From an uncultured Fusobacterium sp. (lineage in GTDB: Bacteria; Fusobacteriota; Fusobacteriia; Fusobacteriales; Fusobacteriaceae): 18,660 nt of DNA. Both the position numbers and the translations under genes were made by a program. This document shows, piece after piece, positions 1-7,657 of this stretch. The stretch lies in contig UQXM01000019.1 of assembly GCA_900545035.1 (NCBI GenBank), positions 1 to 18,660 on the forward strand, read 5' to 3'. The notes beneath the pieces are model-generated. The model did no database searches. It was not told the origin of the DNA and worked only from the letters and a program-made list of their open reading frames with translations. Position 1 is the stretch's first letter; every line of letters starts with the position of its first letter.

Positions 1-536
1 TGACTGTTATAACACCTTCTGATGCTATTCAAACAGAAAAAGCTGTAATTGCTGCTGCTGAATTTAATGGTCCTGTATATTTAAGATTAAGCCGTGCTGC
101 TGTACCTGTTATTTATGACGAAAATATAAATTTTGAAATAGGAAAAGGTATTGTTGTAAAAGAAGGAATCGATGTTACTCTTATTTCTACAGGTACAATC
201 TTATCAAAAGTTATCGCTGCTGCTGAAAAATTACAAACTCAAGGAATAAGTGCTGCTGTTATTGATATTCATACAGTGAAACCTATAGATAAAGAATTAA
301 TTATAGAATTTGCTAAGAAAACAAGAGCTATTGTTACTGTTGAGGAACATAGTCTGCAAGGAGGATTATTCAGTGCTGTGTCTGAAGTGCTTGTATCTGA
401 ATATCCTGTACCTGTAAAAGCAATAGGAGCTACACAATTTGCTGAATCAGGAGATTATGAAGCTCTGTTAGAAAAATATGGTTACGGAAGTAATTCCATT
501 GTTGCAGCTGTAAAAGAAGTAATTTCTAAAAAATAG
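1..536 (+). CDS. transketolase, C-terminal subunit (5' truncated by window edge)
   Basis: The reading frame is open from the window edge; the first complete codon is base 3 and the stop ends at 536, leaving about 177 residues. The start lies outside the window. The protein reads as the last part of the pyrimidine-binding domain plus the C-terminal domain of a thiamine-diphosphate transketolase. It contains SRAAVPVIYD, then DIHTVKPID, EEHSLQGGLFSAV and a closing ESGDYEALLEKYG segment. This ending resembles the separate C-terminal subunits of split transketolases (about 300 residues) more than full-length Tkt enzymes, so roughly 130 residues and a preceding N-terminal-subunit gene are expected to the left. 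Such enzymes transfer a two-carbon ketol group between sugar phosphates in the cytoplasm. The next gene starts 15 bases downstream, so it is the visible head of an operon with isomerase and dehydrogenase genes. That suggests a dedicated catabolic transketolase; the substrate is unknown. Confidence 0.9.
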   Translation, partial: TVITPSDAIQTEKAVIAAAEFNGPVYLRLSRAAVPVIYDENINFEIGKGIVVKEGIDVTLISTGTILSKVIAAAEKLQTQGISAAVIDIHTVKPIDKELIIEFAKKTRAIVTVEEHSLQGGLFSAVSEVLVSEYPVPVKAIGATQFAESGDYEALLEKYGYGSNSIVAAVKEVISKK

Positions 537-551
537 AAAAGAGGTAAAAAA

Positions 552-1496
552 ATGGATACTTCATTAAAAAAATATATGAAAACTGGTATAATTTTACATA
601 TGGCATACAACGGTTTAGCTACTGGAGAGGGTCCTATTTTAGATTGTCTTTATAAAATTGCTACAGATGATTATTTTGATGCTGTAGAAATTACTCACAT
701 TAAAGATAATAATATAAGAAAACAAGCAACAAAAATGATAGAAATCTCTGGTATTGATGTTGCATATGGAGGACAACCTCTGTTATTAACAAAAGGATTA
801 AACATAAACCATTTAGATCCTATTGAAAGACAAAAAGCTATTGAGATTTTAAAAAAAGGAATAGATGAAGCTTATGAAATAAATGCAAAAGGATTTTCTT
901 TTTTAGCTGGACACTATCAAGAAGAAACAAAAGAGCAATCATTTGAAGCTTTGATTATTTCTACAAGAGAACTTTGTCAATATGCTGCATCAAAAGGAGA
1001 TATGCCCGTTTTATGTGAAGTTTTTGATTATGACATTGATAAAAAATCCTTGATAGGTCCTGTAACTCTAGCAAAAAATTATGCTGATATTATCACAAAA
1101 GAATTTGATAACTTTGGATTAATGGTTGATTGTAGTCATATACCAATGTTACATGAAACTTTTGAAGAAAATTTACTTCCTATAAAAGAGTATATAAAAC
1201 ATGCTCATATGGGAAATACTGTTATCAAACCAGGTTATCCTGGATATGGAGATCAACACCCAAGATTTGGTTTCCCAAACAGTGAAAATAATGTCAAGGA
1301 ACTAGCTGAATATCTTCAAATTCTTCTCGATATAGGATTTTTAAACGAAGAAAAACGCCCTATTGTAAGTTTTGAAGTTAAGCCTTTTGAAAATGAAAAC
1401 AGTGAATTAGTAATTGCCAATGCAAAAAGAACTTTAAATGCTGCATGGCAGTTAGTAAAAAATAATAACAAATTAAATTCAGAAAGGAAGGAATAA
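552..1496 (+). CDS. TIM-barrel sugar isomerase/epimerase-like protein (copy 1)
   Basis: This 314-residue cytoplasmic protein belongs to the xylose-isomerase-like TIM-barrel superfamily (AP_endonuc_2 fold), which includes hydroxypyruvate isomerase, tagatose 3-epimerase and some sugar-acid decarboxylases. Residues that fit the usual divalent-metal site are E156 (LCEVFDYD), D193 and H196 (VDCSH), H217 or H219 (HAHMGN) and E275 (SFEVKP). A GDQHPRFGF segment near residue 233 is shared with the second copy in this operon. An AGAGG ribosome binding site precedes the ATG. It lies 15 bases after the transketolase gene, and its last codons hold the ribosome binding site of the next gene, so the genes are probably co-translated. 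The length is somewhat above a typical hydroxypyruvate isomerase (about 260). Isomerase, epimerase or decarboxylase activity all remain possible; the exact reaction cannot be read from sequence. Confidence 0.85.
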   Translation: MDTSLKKYMKTGIILHMAYNGLATGEGPILDCLYKIATDDYFDAVEITHIKDNNIRKQATKMIEISGIDVAYGGQPLLLTKGLNINHLDPIERQKAIEILKKGIDEAYEINAKGFSFLAGHYQEETKEQSFEALIISTRELCQYAASKGDMPVLCEVFDYDIDKKSLIGPVTLAKNYADIITKEFDNFGLMVDCSHIPMLHETFEENLLPIKEYIKHAHMGNTVIKPGYPGYGDQHPRFGFPNSENNVKELAEYLQILLDIGFLNEEKRPIVSFEVKPFENENSELVIANAKRTLNAAWQLVKNNNKLNSERKE

Positions 1497-1498
1497 TA

Positions 1499-2467
1499 AT
1501 GAAAATAGTTGTTTTAGATGGGTATACACTAAACCCTGGAGATTTAGATTGGAAAGGACTTGAGACAATAGGAGATTGTACAGTTTATGACCGTACATCT
1601 TTAACTGATGTGCAAGAAGCAATAAATAGAATAGGAGATGCTGAAATAGTATTTACAAATAAGACTCCTATGCCTAAATCTTTATTTGATGCTTGTCCAA
1701 ATATCAAATTTGTTGGTGTTCTTGCAACTGGATACAATGTTGTTGATGTTAATGCTGCTAAAGATAAAGGAGTAATTGTTACTAATATTCCTACTTATGG
1801 AACTGCTGCTGTAGGACAATTTACAATTGCACTTTTACTTGAAATCTGCCACCATATAGGACATCACAACAATGCTGTTCACGAAGGAAAATGGGAAAAT
1901 AATGCTGACTGGTGTTTCTGGGATTATCCTTTAATCGAACTTGACGGAAAAACTATAGGAATTATAGGTTATGGACGTATTGGACAGGCTACAGGAAAAA
2001 TTGCCCAAGCTCTTGGAATGAAAGTTTTAGCTTATGACGAATATAAAAATCCAAACTTAGTTACTGAAACTTGTAAATATGCAGAACTAGATGAATTGCT
2101 AAAAGAATCTGATGTTATAGCTCTTCACTGCCCATTATTCCCAAGTACGCAAGGAATAATTAGTAAAGAAAATATTGCAAAAATGAAAGATGGAGTAATC
2201 ATTCTAAATGATTCACGTGGTCCTTTAATTGTTGAAGAAGATCTTGCAGAAGCTTTAAATTCAGGAAAAGTTGCAGCAGCTGGATTAGATGTTGTATCTT
2301 CTGAGCCTATTAAAGGAAATAACCCTCTTCTAAAAGCTAAAAACTGTATTATTACACCACATATAGCATGGGCACCTAAAGAATCAAGAAAAAGATTAAT
2401 GGATATTGCTGTAAATAATCTTCAAGCATTTGTTGCAGGAGAACCTGTTAATGTAGTAAACAAATAA
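1499..2467 (+). CDS. D-2-hydroxyacid dehydrogenase (hydroxypyruvate/glycerate dehydrogenase-like)
   Basis: This 322-residue protein is a full-length D-isomer-specific 2-hydroxyacid dehydrogenase. It has the split substrate-binding domain at both ends and a central Rossmann domain. The dinucleotide motif GYGRIG lies at residues 157-162, followed by an acidic residue after the second strand (D180), which favours NAD(H). The catalytic set is complete: R240 (NDSRGP), E269 (SSEP) and H288 (TPHIAW). Such enzymes reversibly reduce 2-keto acids; the closest-looking group is hydroxypyruvate reductase/glycerate dehydrogenase, though this is inference. The start is set by an AGGAAGG site that overlaps the end of the upstream gene, leaving only two bases between the genes. 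Its position between two isomerase-like paralogues suggests that it handles a 2-keto or 2-hydroxy acid intermediate of the same pathway. Confidence 0.9.
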   Translation: MKIVVLDGYTLNPGDLDWKGLETIGDCTVYDRTSLTDVQEAINRIGDAEIVFTNKTPMPKSLFDACPNIKFVGVLATGYNVVDVNAAKDKGVIVTNIPTYGTAAVGQFTIALLLEICHHIGHHNNAVHEGKWENNADWCFWDYPLIELDGKTIGIIGYGRIGQATGKIAQALGMKVLAYDEYKNPNLVTETCKYAELDELLKESDVIALHCPLFPSTQGIISKENIAKMKDGVIILNDSRGPLIVEEDLAEALNSGKVAAAGLDVVSSEPIKGNNPLLKAKNCIITPHIAWAPKESRKRLMDIAVNNLQAFVAGEPVNVVNK

Positions 2468-2501
2468 TTTTATAAATTTAATAAACTCAGGAGGATTAAA
2501 A

Positions 2502-3398
2502 ATGAGAGATTCTATACATAAATATTTTCAAATAGGAACAATTCAATGGATGAGCCATCCTACTTATGAAGTGATTGACTCTATCTACAAATTAGCATGT
2601 GATGATTTCTTTGATGCTATTGAAATCACAAAATTTAAAGATGATGAAACAAGAGATAAAGCTAAAAAAATTCTTAAACAATCTCATTTAAAAGTATGCT
2701 ATGGAGCACAACCAAGACTTTTAGGACCTAAATTAAATCCCAATGACATTGATGAAGAAGGAAGAAAAAAAGCTGAAGCCACACTTATAGAAGCTGTTGA
2801 TGAAGCTGAATACTTAGGAGCAAAAGGTATTGCTTTCTTAGCAGGAAAATGGGAAGAAGACACTAAAGATCTTGCTTATGCACAGCTTTTAAAAACTACA
2901 AGAAATGTATGTGACTATGCTGCTAAAAAAGGTATGATAGTAGAACTTGAAGTTTTTGACTTTGATATGGATAAAGCTGCATTAATAGGACCAGCTCCTT
3001 ATGCTGCTAAATTTGCTGCTGATATGAGATCAACACATAATAATTTTGGATTAATGGTTGATTTATCTCATTTCCCTACAACTTACGAAACTTCAAAATT
3101 CGTTATCCAGACTTTAAGACCTTATATTACACATTTCCATATAGGAAATGCCGTTGTTAAAGAAGGTTGCGAAGCATACGGAGATCAACATCCAAGATTT
3201 GGATTTGAAAACAGTGCAAATGATACAGCTGAATTACTAGATTTCTTTACTGTTCTAAAAGAAGAAGGTTTCTTTAATTCTAAAAATCCTTATGTTTTAT
3301 CTTTTGAAGTAAAACCATGGGGAGATGAAGATCCTGAAATTATTTTAGCCAATACAAAACGTGTAGTTAATCGTGCATGGGCTTTACTTGAAGACTAA
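2502..3398 (+). CDS. TIM-barrel sugar isomerase/epimerase-like protein (copy 2)
   Basis: This 298-residue protein is a paralogue of the product at 552-1496; the two align along their whole length, including YGDQHPRFGF and SFEVKP. Candidate metal ligands are conserved: E150 (VELEVFDFD), D187 and H190 (VDLSH), H211 or H213 (HFHIGN) and E269. It has the xylose-isomerase-like TIM-barrel fold and presumably acts on a sugar or sugar acid in the cytoplasm. A strong AGGAGG site lies before the ATG. It is the last gene of the plus-strand operon, 34 bases after the dehydrogenase gene, with a hairpin terminator following. Differences cluster near the N-terminus (QWMSHPTYEV against HMAYNGLATG in copy 1), where substrate loops commonly sit. 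The copies may therefore act on successive or epimeric substrates, or form a heteromer; this is inference. Confidence 0.85.
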   Translation: MRDSIHKYFQIGTIQWMSHPTYEVIDSIYKLACDDFFDAIEITKFKDDETRDKAKKILKQSHLKVCYGAQPRLLGPKLNPNDIDEEGRKKAEATLIEAVDEAEYLGAKGIAFLAGKWEEDTKDLAYAQLLKTTRNVCDYAAKKGMIVELEVFDFDMDKAALIGPAPYAAKFAADMRSTHNNFGLMVDLSHFPTTYETSKFVIQTLRPYITHFHIGNAVVKEGCEAYGDQHPRFGFENSANDTAELLDFFTVLKEEGFFNSKNPYVLSFEVKPWGDEDPEIILANTKRVVNRAWALLED

Positions 3399-3422
3399 TT
3401 CTGTTTTTTTCTAAAGATATAA

Positions 3423-3451
3423 TAGAAAACCTTACTCAGCTATGGTATAAT
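3423..3451 (+). promoter_or_regulatory. candidate extended -10 sigma-70 promoter of the sigma-54 activator gene
   Basis: TGGTATAAT at 3443-3451 is an exact extended -10 element (TG-N-TATAAT). A weak -35 match, TAGAAA at 3423-3428 (4 of 6), lies 17 bases upstream. Transcription would begin near 3458, inside the loop of the preceding terminator, so this transcript keeps only the right arm and cannot form that hairpin. The regulator ATG is at 3505 with an AGGTG site at 3493-3497. Confidence 0.55.
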
Positions 3452-3489
3452 GTTATAAAAGCAGTATTACCATAGTTGAGTATTTTTTT
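3433..3489 (+). terminator. rho-independent terminator of the transketolase operon
   Basis: A 15-base arm (3433-3447) pairs with 3468-3482, broken only by one G-U pair, around a 20-base loop, and is followed by seven T residues (3483-3489). It lies 34 bases after the stop of the second TIM-barrel gene and 15 bases before the regulator start. It should end the upstream operon, although a regulator promoter appears to sit in its left arm. Confidence 0.85.
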
Positions 3490-3504
3490 ATGAGGTGAAT
3501 TTTA

Positions 3505-5397
3505 ATGGTTAAAATATTAGTTTTTCTTCCTCGTTTAAATATGAAGGAACAATTTGAAAAGGTAATTCAAAAATATAAATATCTCCCTGATATAAAAATT
3601 GAATTGATACACATTTTTGGAACTCCAAAATCATTAGGACAAAATCAAGATGCAGATATTTTTATTGCCAGAGGAATGACTTGTGACAAATTAAAAGAAT
3701 CTTTCCCTGAAAAACATATTCTCGAAATTCAGATGACAAGTTTTGATATTTTGGATGCTCTGATAAGAAGCAGAAACGAATTCAATTCTAAAAAAATTGC
3801 TTTGTGTGTACATAATATTGCACTTTATTCTTTAAAAGAATTAGAAGAAGTATGCCATGCTGAAATTGATATGTATGATGTAAAAGATGAAGAAAGTGCT
3901 AAAAAAGCTATCGAAATAGCTGAAACGAAAGGAACAGATACTTATATAGGAGCCGGTACTGTTTGTGGAATTTGTGATGAAAAAAAATTACAAAGAGTAC
4001 ATATCAAAACTAAAAATGAAGCTATTGAAATGGTTCTTACCGAGGCTATTAATGCTGCCCAAACTATAAAAAGAGAAAGAATATCTTCTTCTATGTTCAG
4101 AACTATTATTAATAGCAGTTCTAACGGTATAATTACCATAAACAGCAAAGGAATTATACAACAAATAAATAATCAAGCATATCACCTTTTTCATTTATCA
4201 ACTGTTGATGATATTAAAGATCATTCTATAGATATAGTAAATAAAAATTTTAAATGGAAGCAAGCAATGGAAGAAAACGGTGTCCATGAAGAAGTATTAA
4301 AATTAGATGATGGAAGACGCTTTTTTATTCAATATACCCCTATTTTAGTTGATGCTGAAAATACAGGACTAGTTATTATTGTAAAAAATTCAGAAGAAAT
4401 TCTTAAAGAGGAAACAAAAATTCGTTACAGTCTTAGAGAAAAAGGACTTACTGCAAAATATTCTTTTAATGATATTATTGGAAAAAGTAATATTATTAAA
4501 GATAATATTAAAATGGCAAATAAATACAGCAAGGTTGATTCAAATGTTTTAATCATAGGTGAAACAGGTACGGGAAAAGAGTTATTTGCTCACAGTATTC
4601 ATCAATCAAGCAATAGAAGCAAAGAACCATTTGTTGCAATAAACTGTGCTGCTCTGCCTGAAAATCTATTAGAAAGTGAACTGTTCGGTTATGAAGCAGG
4701 TTCGTTTTCAGGAGCTTCAAAAAATGGAAAAATGGGATTATTTGAATTAGCTCATAAAGGAACTATTTTTTTGGATGAAATAGGAGAAATACCTATACCA
4801 CTTCAGGCTAAACTTCTTCGTGTTTTGCAAGAACATGAAATAAGAAGAATAGGAGGACATACTGTTCAACCTATTGATGTAAGGGTTATATCTGCAACTA
4901 ATATAAATATAGAAAAACAAATTGAAGAAGGAAAATTCAGAAGTGATTTATATTATCGTTTAAATTTACTTGATCTTTATATCCCTCCTTTACGTGAACG
5001 ACAAGAAGATATTCAAGAAATGGTAGATTTTTATCTTAATAAATTCTCTTGCAATATGAAAAAATCTCCAGCCAAACTTACAAAAGAAGCTGCTCAAATA
5101 TTAACTTCATATTCTTGGCCAGGAAATGTAAGAGAACTTCGTAATATCTGTGAAAGACTTGTAGTTCTCAACGATAAAAATGAAATAACAAAAGAAGATT
5201 TAAAACAATTTAAAATATTTCAAAATATTACAAGTAAAGAAGAAAAAATCTCTCAAGTTATTAACACTGATTCTTCTGAAGAAGGAATAATCTTTCTTAA
5301 ACCTAAAAAGAAAAAACAAGATTTAGCCAAAGAACTTGGTATAAGCCGTACTACCTTATGGCGTATGTTGAAAGCGAAAAAAGAAAATAATTTTTAA
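3505..5397 (+). CDS. PrpR-type sigma-54-dependent transcriptional activator
   Basis: This 630-residue regulator has four parts. Residues 1 to about 185 resemble the PrpR_N sensor domain, which binds small ligands in characterised relatives. Residues about 195-300 resemble a PAS domain (NSSSNGIITINSKG). Residues about 322-550 are the sigma-54 AAA+ domain, with Walker A GETGTGKE (352-359), Walker B GTIFLDEIGE (419-428), an arginine-rich LYYRLNLLDLYIPPLRER segment (482-499) and SWPGNVREL (537-545). Residues about 603-622 are a Fis-type helix-turn-helix (DLAKELGISRTTLWRML). The sigma-54 contact loop, normally GAFTGA, reads GSFSGA (399-404); serine for threonine is conservative, so activity is probably retained. 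No receiver domain is present, so it is likely a one-component ligand sensor. The gene sits between the two catabolic operons and probably activates the -24/-12 promoter at 8721-8737, perhaps also the plus-strand operon, whose promoter is outside the window. Confidence 0.93.
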   Translation: MVKILVFLPRLNMKEQFEKVIQKYKYLPDIKIELIHIFGTPKSLGQNQDADIFIARGMTCDKLKESFPEKHILEIQMTSFDILDALIRSRNEFNSKKIALCVHNIALYSLKELEEVCHAEIDMYDVKDEESAKKAIEIAETKGTDTYIGAGTVCGICDEKKLQRVHIKTKNEAIEMVLTEAINAAQTIKRERISSSMFRTIINSSSNGIITINSKGIIQQINNQAYHLFHLSTVDDIKDHSIDIVNKNFKWKQAMEENGVHEEVLKLDDGRRFFIQYTPILVDAENTGLVIIVKNSEEILKEETKIRYSLREKGLTAKYSFNDIIGKSNIIKDNIKMANKYSKVDSNVLIIGETGTGKELFAHSIHQSSNRSKEPFVAINCAALPENLLESELFGYEAGSFSGASKNGKMGLFELAHKGTIFLDEIGEIPIPLQAKLLRVLQEHEIRRIGGHTVQPIDVRVISATNINIEKQIEEGKFRSDLYYRLNLLDLYIPPLRERQEDIQEMVDFYLNKFSCNMKKSPAKLTKEAAQILTSYSWPGNVRELRNICERLVVLNDKNEITKEDLKQFKIFQNITSKEEKISQVINTDSSEEGIIFLKPKKKKQDLAKELGISRTTLWRMLKAKKENNF

Positions 5398-5399
5398 TA

Positions 5400-5452
5400 A
5401 AAATAAGCCCTTAGATTTAGGAAAGTGAAATTATAATCTAAAGGCTTATTTT
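5400..5452. terminator. bidirectional terminator between convergent operons
   Basis: The 18-base arms 5400-5417 and 5435-5452 pair at 17 of 18 positions around a 17-base spacer. The outer ends are AAAA and TTTT, so each strand reads a stem ending in a T tract. It starts just after the activator stop (5397) and ends 5 bases before the stop of the minus-strand amidohydrolase (5458), serving both. Confidence 0.85.
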
Positions 5453-5457
5453 ATATT

Positions 5458-6648
5458 TTAACAATTAAAAGTATTTTTATATATTTTTCCACGTTTAATA
5501 ACTAATTTAACTTGAGATAAAGAAGATACATCTTCATATGGATTTCCCTTTACAGCTATTATATTGGCAAGATATCCTTCTTTTATACTTCCAATACTAT
5601 TTTCTTTATGACAAACTTTAGCTGCATTGGAAGTAATTCCTTTTAAAGCATCTTTAACATCAGCTCCTAGTTCCAAAGCAAAATTCACTTCACGCCATAA
5701 CTTACCGTGATAAGCATCTGTTCCAAGCACAAAAGGTATTTTAGCTTTTACAACTTTTTTTAAACATTCTGTTACTCGTTTTCTGCAATACTGAGTTTTT
5801 TTGACATTCTCTTCTGATAAAAATTCTTCACGACTTGGATCCATAAAAATACCAGATGTCAAATCAATCCAACAATTTGAATTTTTTAAAAGTTGTATAT
5901 CCTCATCTGTTGCTGCATATACATGTTCTATAACTTGTACTCCTGCATCAATACAGTTTTTTAATCCTTTTCCTCCTATGCAATGAGCTGCCACAGGAAT
6001 ATTTAATCTTGCTCCTTCTGATACAGCTTCTTTAATTTCCTCATAAGAAAGAAAACTTGGAATAAAATCAGTATCTTGGGGTGGTTGTCCAGGAGTAATA
6101 AATAATTTTAAAGTATCTACTTTACGTTTCAAATTTTCACGTACTGTCATTCTTACTGCTTCACGACCACAATGAGGCATTCCAATATATCCTGAACCAT
6201 GAGATCCTTTTATTCCTATTCCTGAAGACAGTATATCAGGTCCTTCAACACTGTCTTTTTGTATTTTTTCTTTCAAAGTTACATCTATATAATATTTATC
6301 TCCCAAACATCTTAAAGTTGTTATCCCTGCTTGTAAATCATCATGCAATCCTTTCAATGATATTAAAGTAAGTTCACATTCATTACTCCATGCTAAAAGT
6401 TCTAAATGTTCTGGAATATTTGCATCAATATTTAAATGCGAATGGCAATCTATCATTCCCGGCATTACAGTACAATCTCCTGCATCAATAATTTCTATCT
6501 TTTCTAAATCTTTAATATTTCTTTCCAGTTCTTCCTGAGAAATTACTGATTTTATTTTTTCATTTTCTACAATTACAGCTGCATTCTCCATTATTTCCAG
6601 CTCCGAACCATATAAAACTTTAGCAGCTTTTAAAACCATGTATCCCAT
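5458..6648 (-). CDS. metal-dependent amidohydrolase (imidazolonepropionase/prolidase-like)
   Basis: This 396-residue protein belongs to the amidohydrolase superfamily. The metal-site residues are all present: H69 and H71 (CHSHL), a candidate carboxylated lysine K180 (TLKLFITPG), H221 (AAHCIGG), H241 (IEHVYA) and D310 (LGTDAYHG). It starts with the small beta domain usual for the family (residues 1-60). These enzymes hydrolyse amide, ester or lactone bonds; the substrate here is unknown. In a sugar-acid operon a lactone or an N-acyl group is a reasonable guess, but this is inference. It is the last gene of the minus-strand operon, 29 bases after the permease. The first ATG is chosen because AAAGGAG lies about 9 bases upstream; the next in-frame ATG, three codons later, would be too far. 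No signal peptide is seen, so it is probably cytoplasmic. Confidence 0.88.
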   Translation of the reverse strand: MGYMVLKAAKVLYGSELEIMENAAVIVENEKIKSVISQEELERNIKDLEKIEIIDAGDCTVMPGMIDCHSHLNIDANIPEHLELLAWSNECELTLISLKGLHDDLQAGITTLRCLGDKYYIDVTLKEKIQKDSVEGPDILSSGIGIKGSHGSGYIGMPHCGREAVRMTVRENLKRKVDTLKLFITPGQPPQDTDFIPSFLSYEEIKEAVSEGARLNIPVAAHCIGGKGLKNCIDAGVQVIEHVYAATDEDIQLLKNSNCWIDLTSGIFMDPSREEFLSEENVKKTQYCRKRVTECLKKVVKAKIPFVLGTDAYHGKLWREVNFALELGADVKDALKGITSNAAKVCHKENSIGSIKEGYLANIIAVKGNPYEDVSSLSQVKLVIKRGKIYKNTFNC

Positions 6649-6677
6649 ATCTGTAAACTCCTTTCATTTTATATTTA

Positions 6678-7655
6678 TTATTCTTGTACCTCTGCGACCT
6701 TTACAAAGCCATTTTTTTCATTCCATTTTTTAGAATATTTATATAGCCACGATACAAGCAAAGGACAAAGAATTGCTGTAATTACAACTGCTGCTGCAAT
6801 TTGAGCCATAGCAATCTCAGCCTGAGGAAGAAAAGATGGATCTGCTGCCGCAACCGCTAATGGTGTAGTTGTTGCAACTCCTGCTGTTGTTCCTATGGCA
6901 GCTCCCATAGGATCTGCTTTTCTTCTTATAAAACTATAAAGAATGAATGTCAATATTCCTGTAGAAATTACTGTTAATAACCCAAGAACTACTCCAGATA
7001 TCCCTGCATTAATAATACTGTTAAAATTCATCCCTGCACCAAGAGCAAAACCATTAAACGGTGGTAGAAGAATCATTCCTGTAGCTAAAACTTTTCTCCA
7101 CTCATGGTCTAAATTTCCAACAATAAATCCTATAGCCATAGGAATTATACCTGCTATAATATCTGTTATAGGAAAATTTCCAAGCCCTGCTGCACCAAGA
7201 GCTATCATTGTAAAAAACGGACCATCATTTATAGCCAAAATAGAAGTTGCTCCAACATCTGTTTCATCTCCAAATTCTCCAGCAAGAGTCGCGTAAATAA
7301 CTCCATTTGAATTTGTTACTGCACCTATTACAGCAAGCGGAGCAAGACCAAAGAAACCTGCTGGACCAAATACTGCATTAAGAAAAAGTCCCAAACCAAA
7401 ACCTATAAAGAATTTTAATGCTAATAAAACAATCCCTTTCCATACTGTTGCTCCTGCCATTTTTATATCTATTGTAGCTCCACTACAAAATAAAAATAAA
7501 CCTATTAATGTCGGAACTCCATTTTTAAACAATCCTGTTGTAAACCCTCCTATTTTTAAAACTTCAGGACAAAGAGTATTAACTAAACACCCACAAATTA
7601 AAGGAATAACCATTACACCTGCAGGAAAACGTTTCATAGTCCCCAGTATATTCAT
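6678..7655 (-). CDS. kdgT: 2-keto-3-deoxygluconate permease family transporter (KdgT-like)
   Basis: This 325-residue, highly hydrophobic inner-membrane protein has about ten predicted membrane segments and matches the KdgT family (PF03812) along its length. Recognisable stretches are the N-terminal MKRFPAGVMVIPL, GAVTNSNGVIYATLAGEFGD (111-130), and a C-terminal glycine/alanine/threonine-rich GTTAGVATTTPLAVAAADP. Characterised KdgT imports 2-keto-3-deoxygluconate with protons; family members near PdxA-like genes are commonly presumed to import other sugar acids. The start has a GGGAGG site inside the 3' end of the pdxA-like gene, with two bases between the genes, so the pair is almost certainly co-translated. 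It follows a sigma-54 promoter and an activator gene is nearby, so expression is probably substrate-induced. The symbol is a family-level assignment; the true substrate is not shown by sequence. Confidence 0.9.
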   Translation of the reverse strand: MNILGTMKRFPAGVMVIPLICGCLVNTLCPEVLKIGGFTTGLFKNGVPTLIGLFLFCSGATIDIKMAGATVWKGIVLLALKFFIGFGLGLFLNAVFGPAGFFGLAPLAVIGAVTNSNGVIYATLAGEFGDETDVGATSILAINDGPFFTMIALGAAGLGNFPITDIIAGIIPMAIGFIVGNLDHEWRKVLATGMILLPPFNGFALGAGMNFNSIINAGISGVVLGLLTVISTGILTFILYSFIRRKADPMGAAIGTTAGVATTTPLAVAAADPSFLPQAEIAMAQIAAAVVITAILCPLLVSWLYKYSKKWNEKNGFVKVAEVQE

Positions 7656-7657
7656 AA

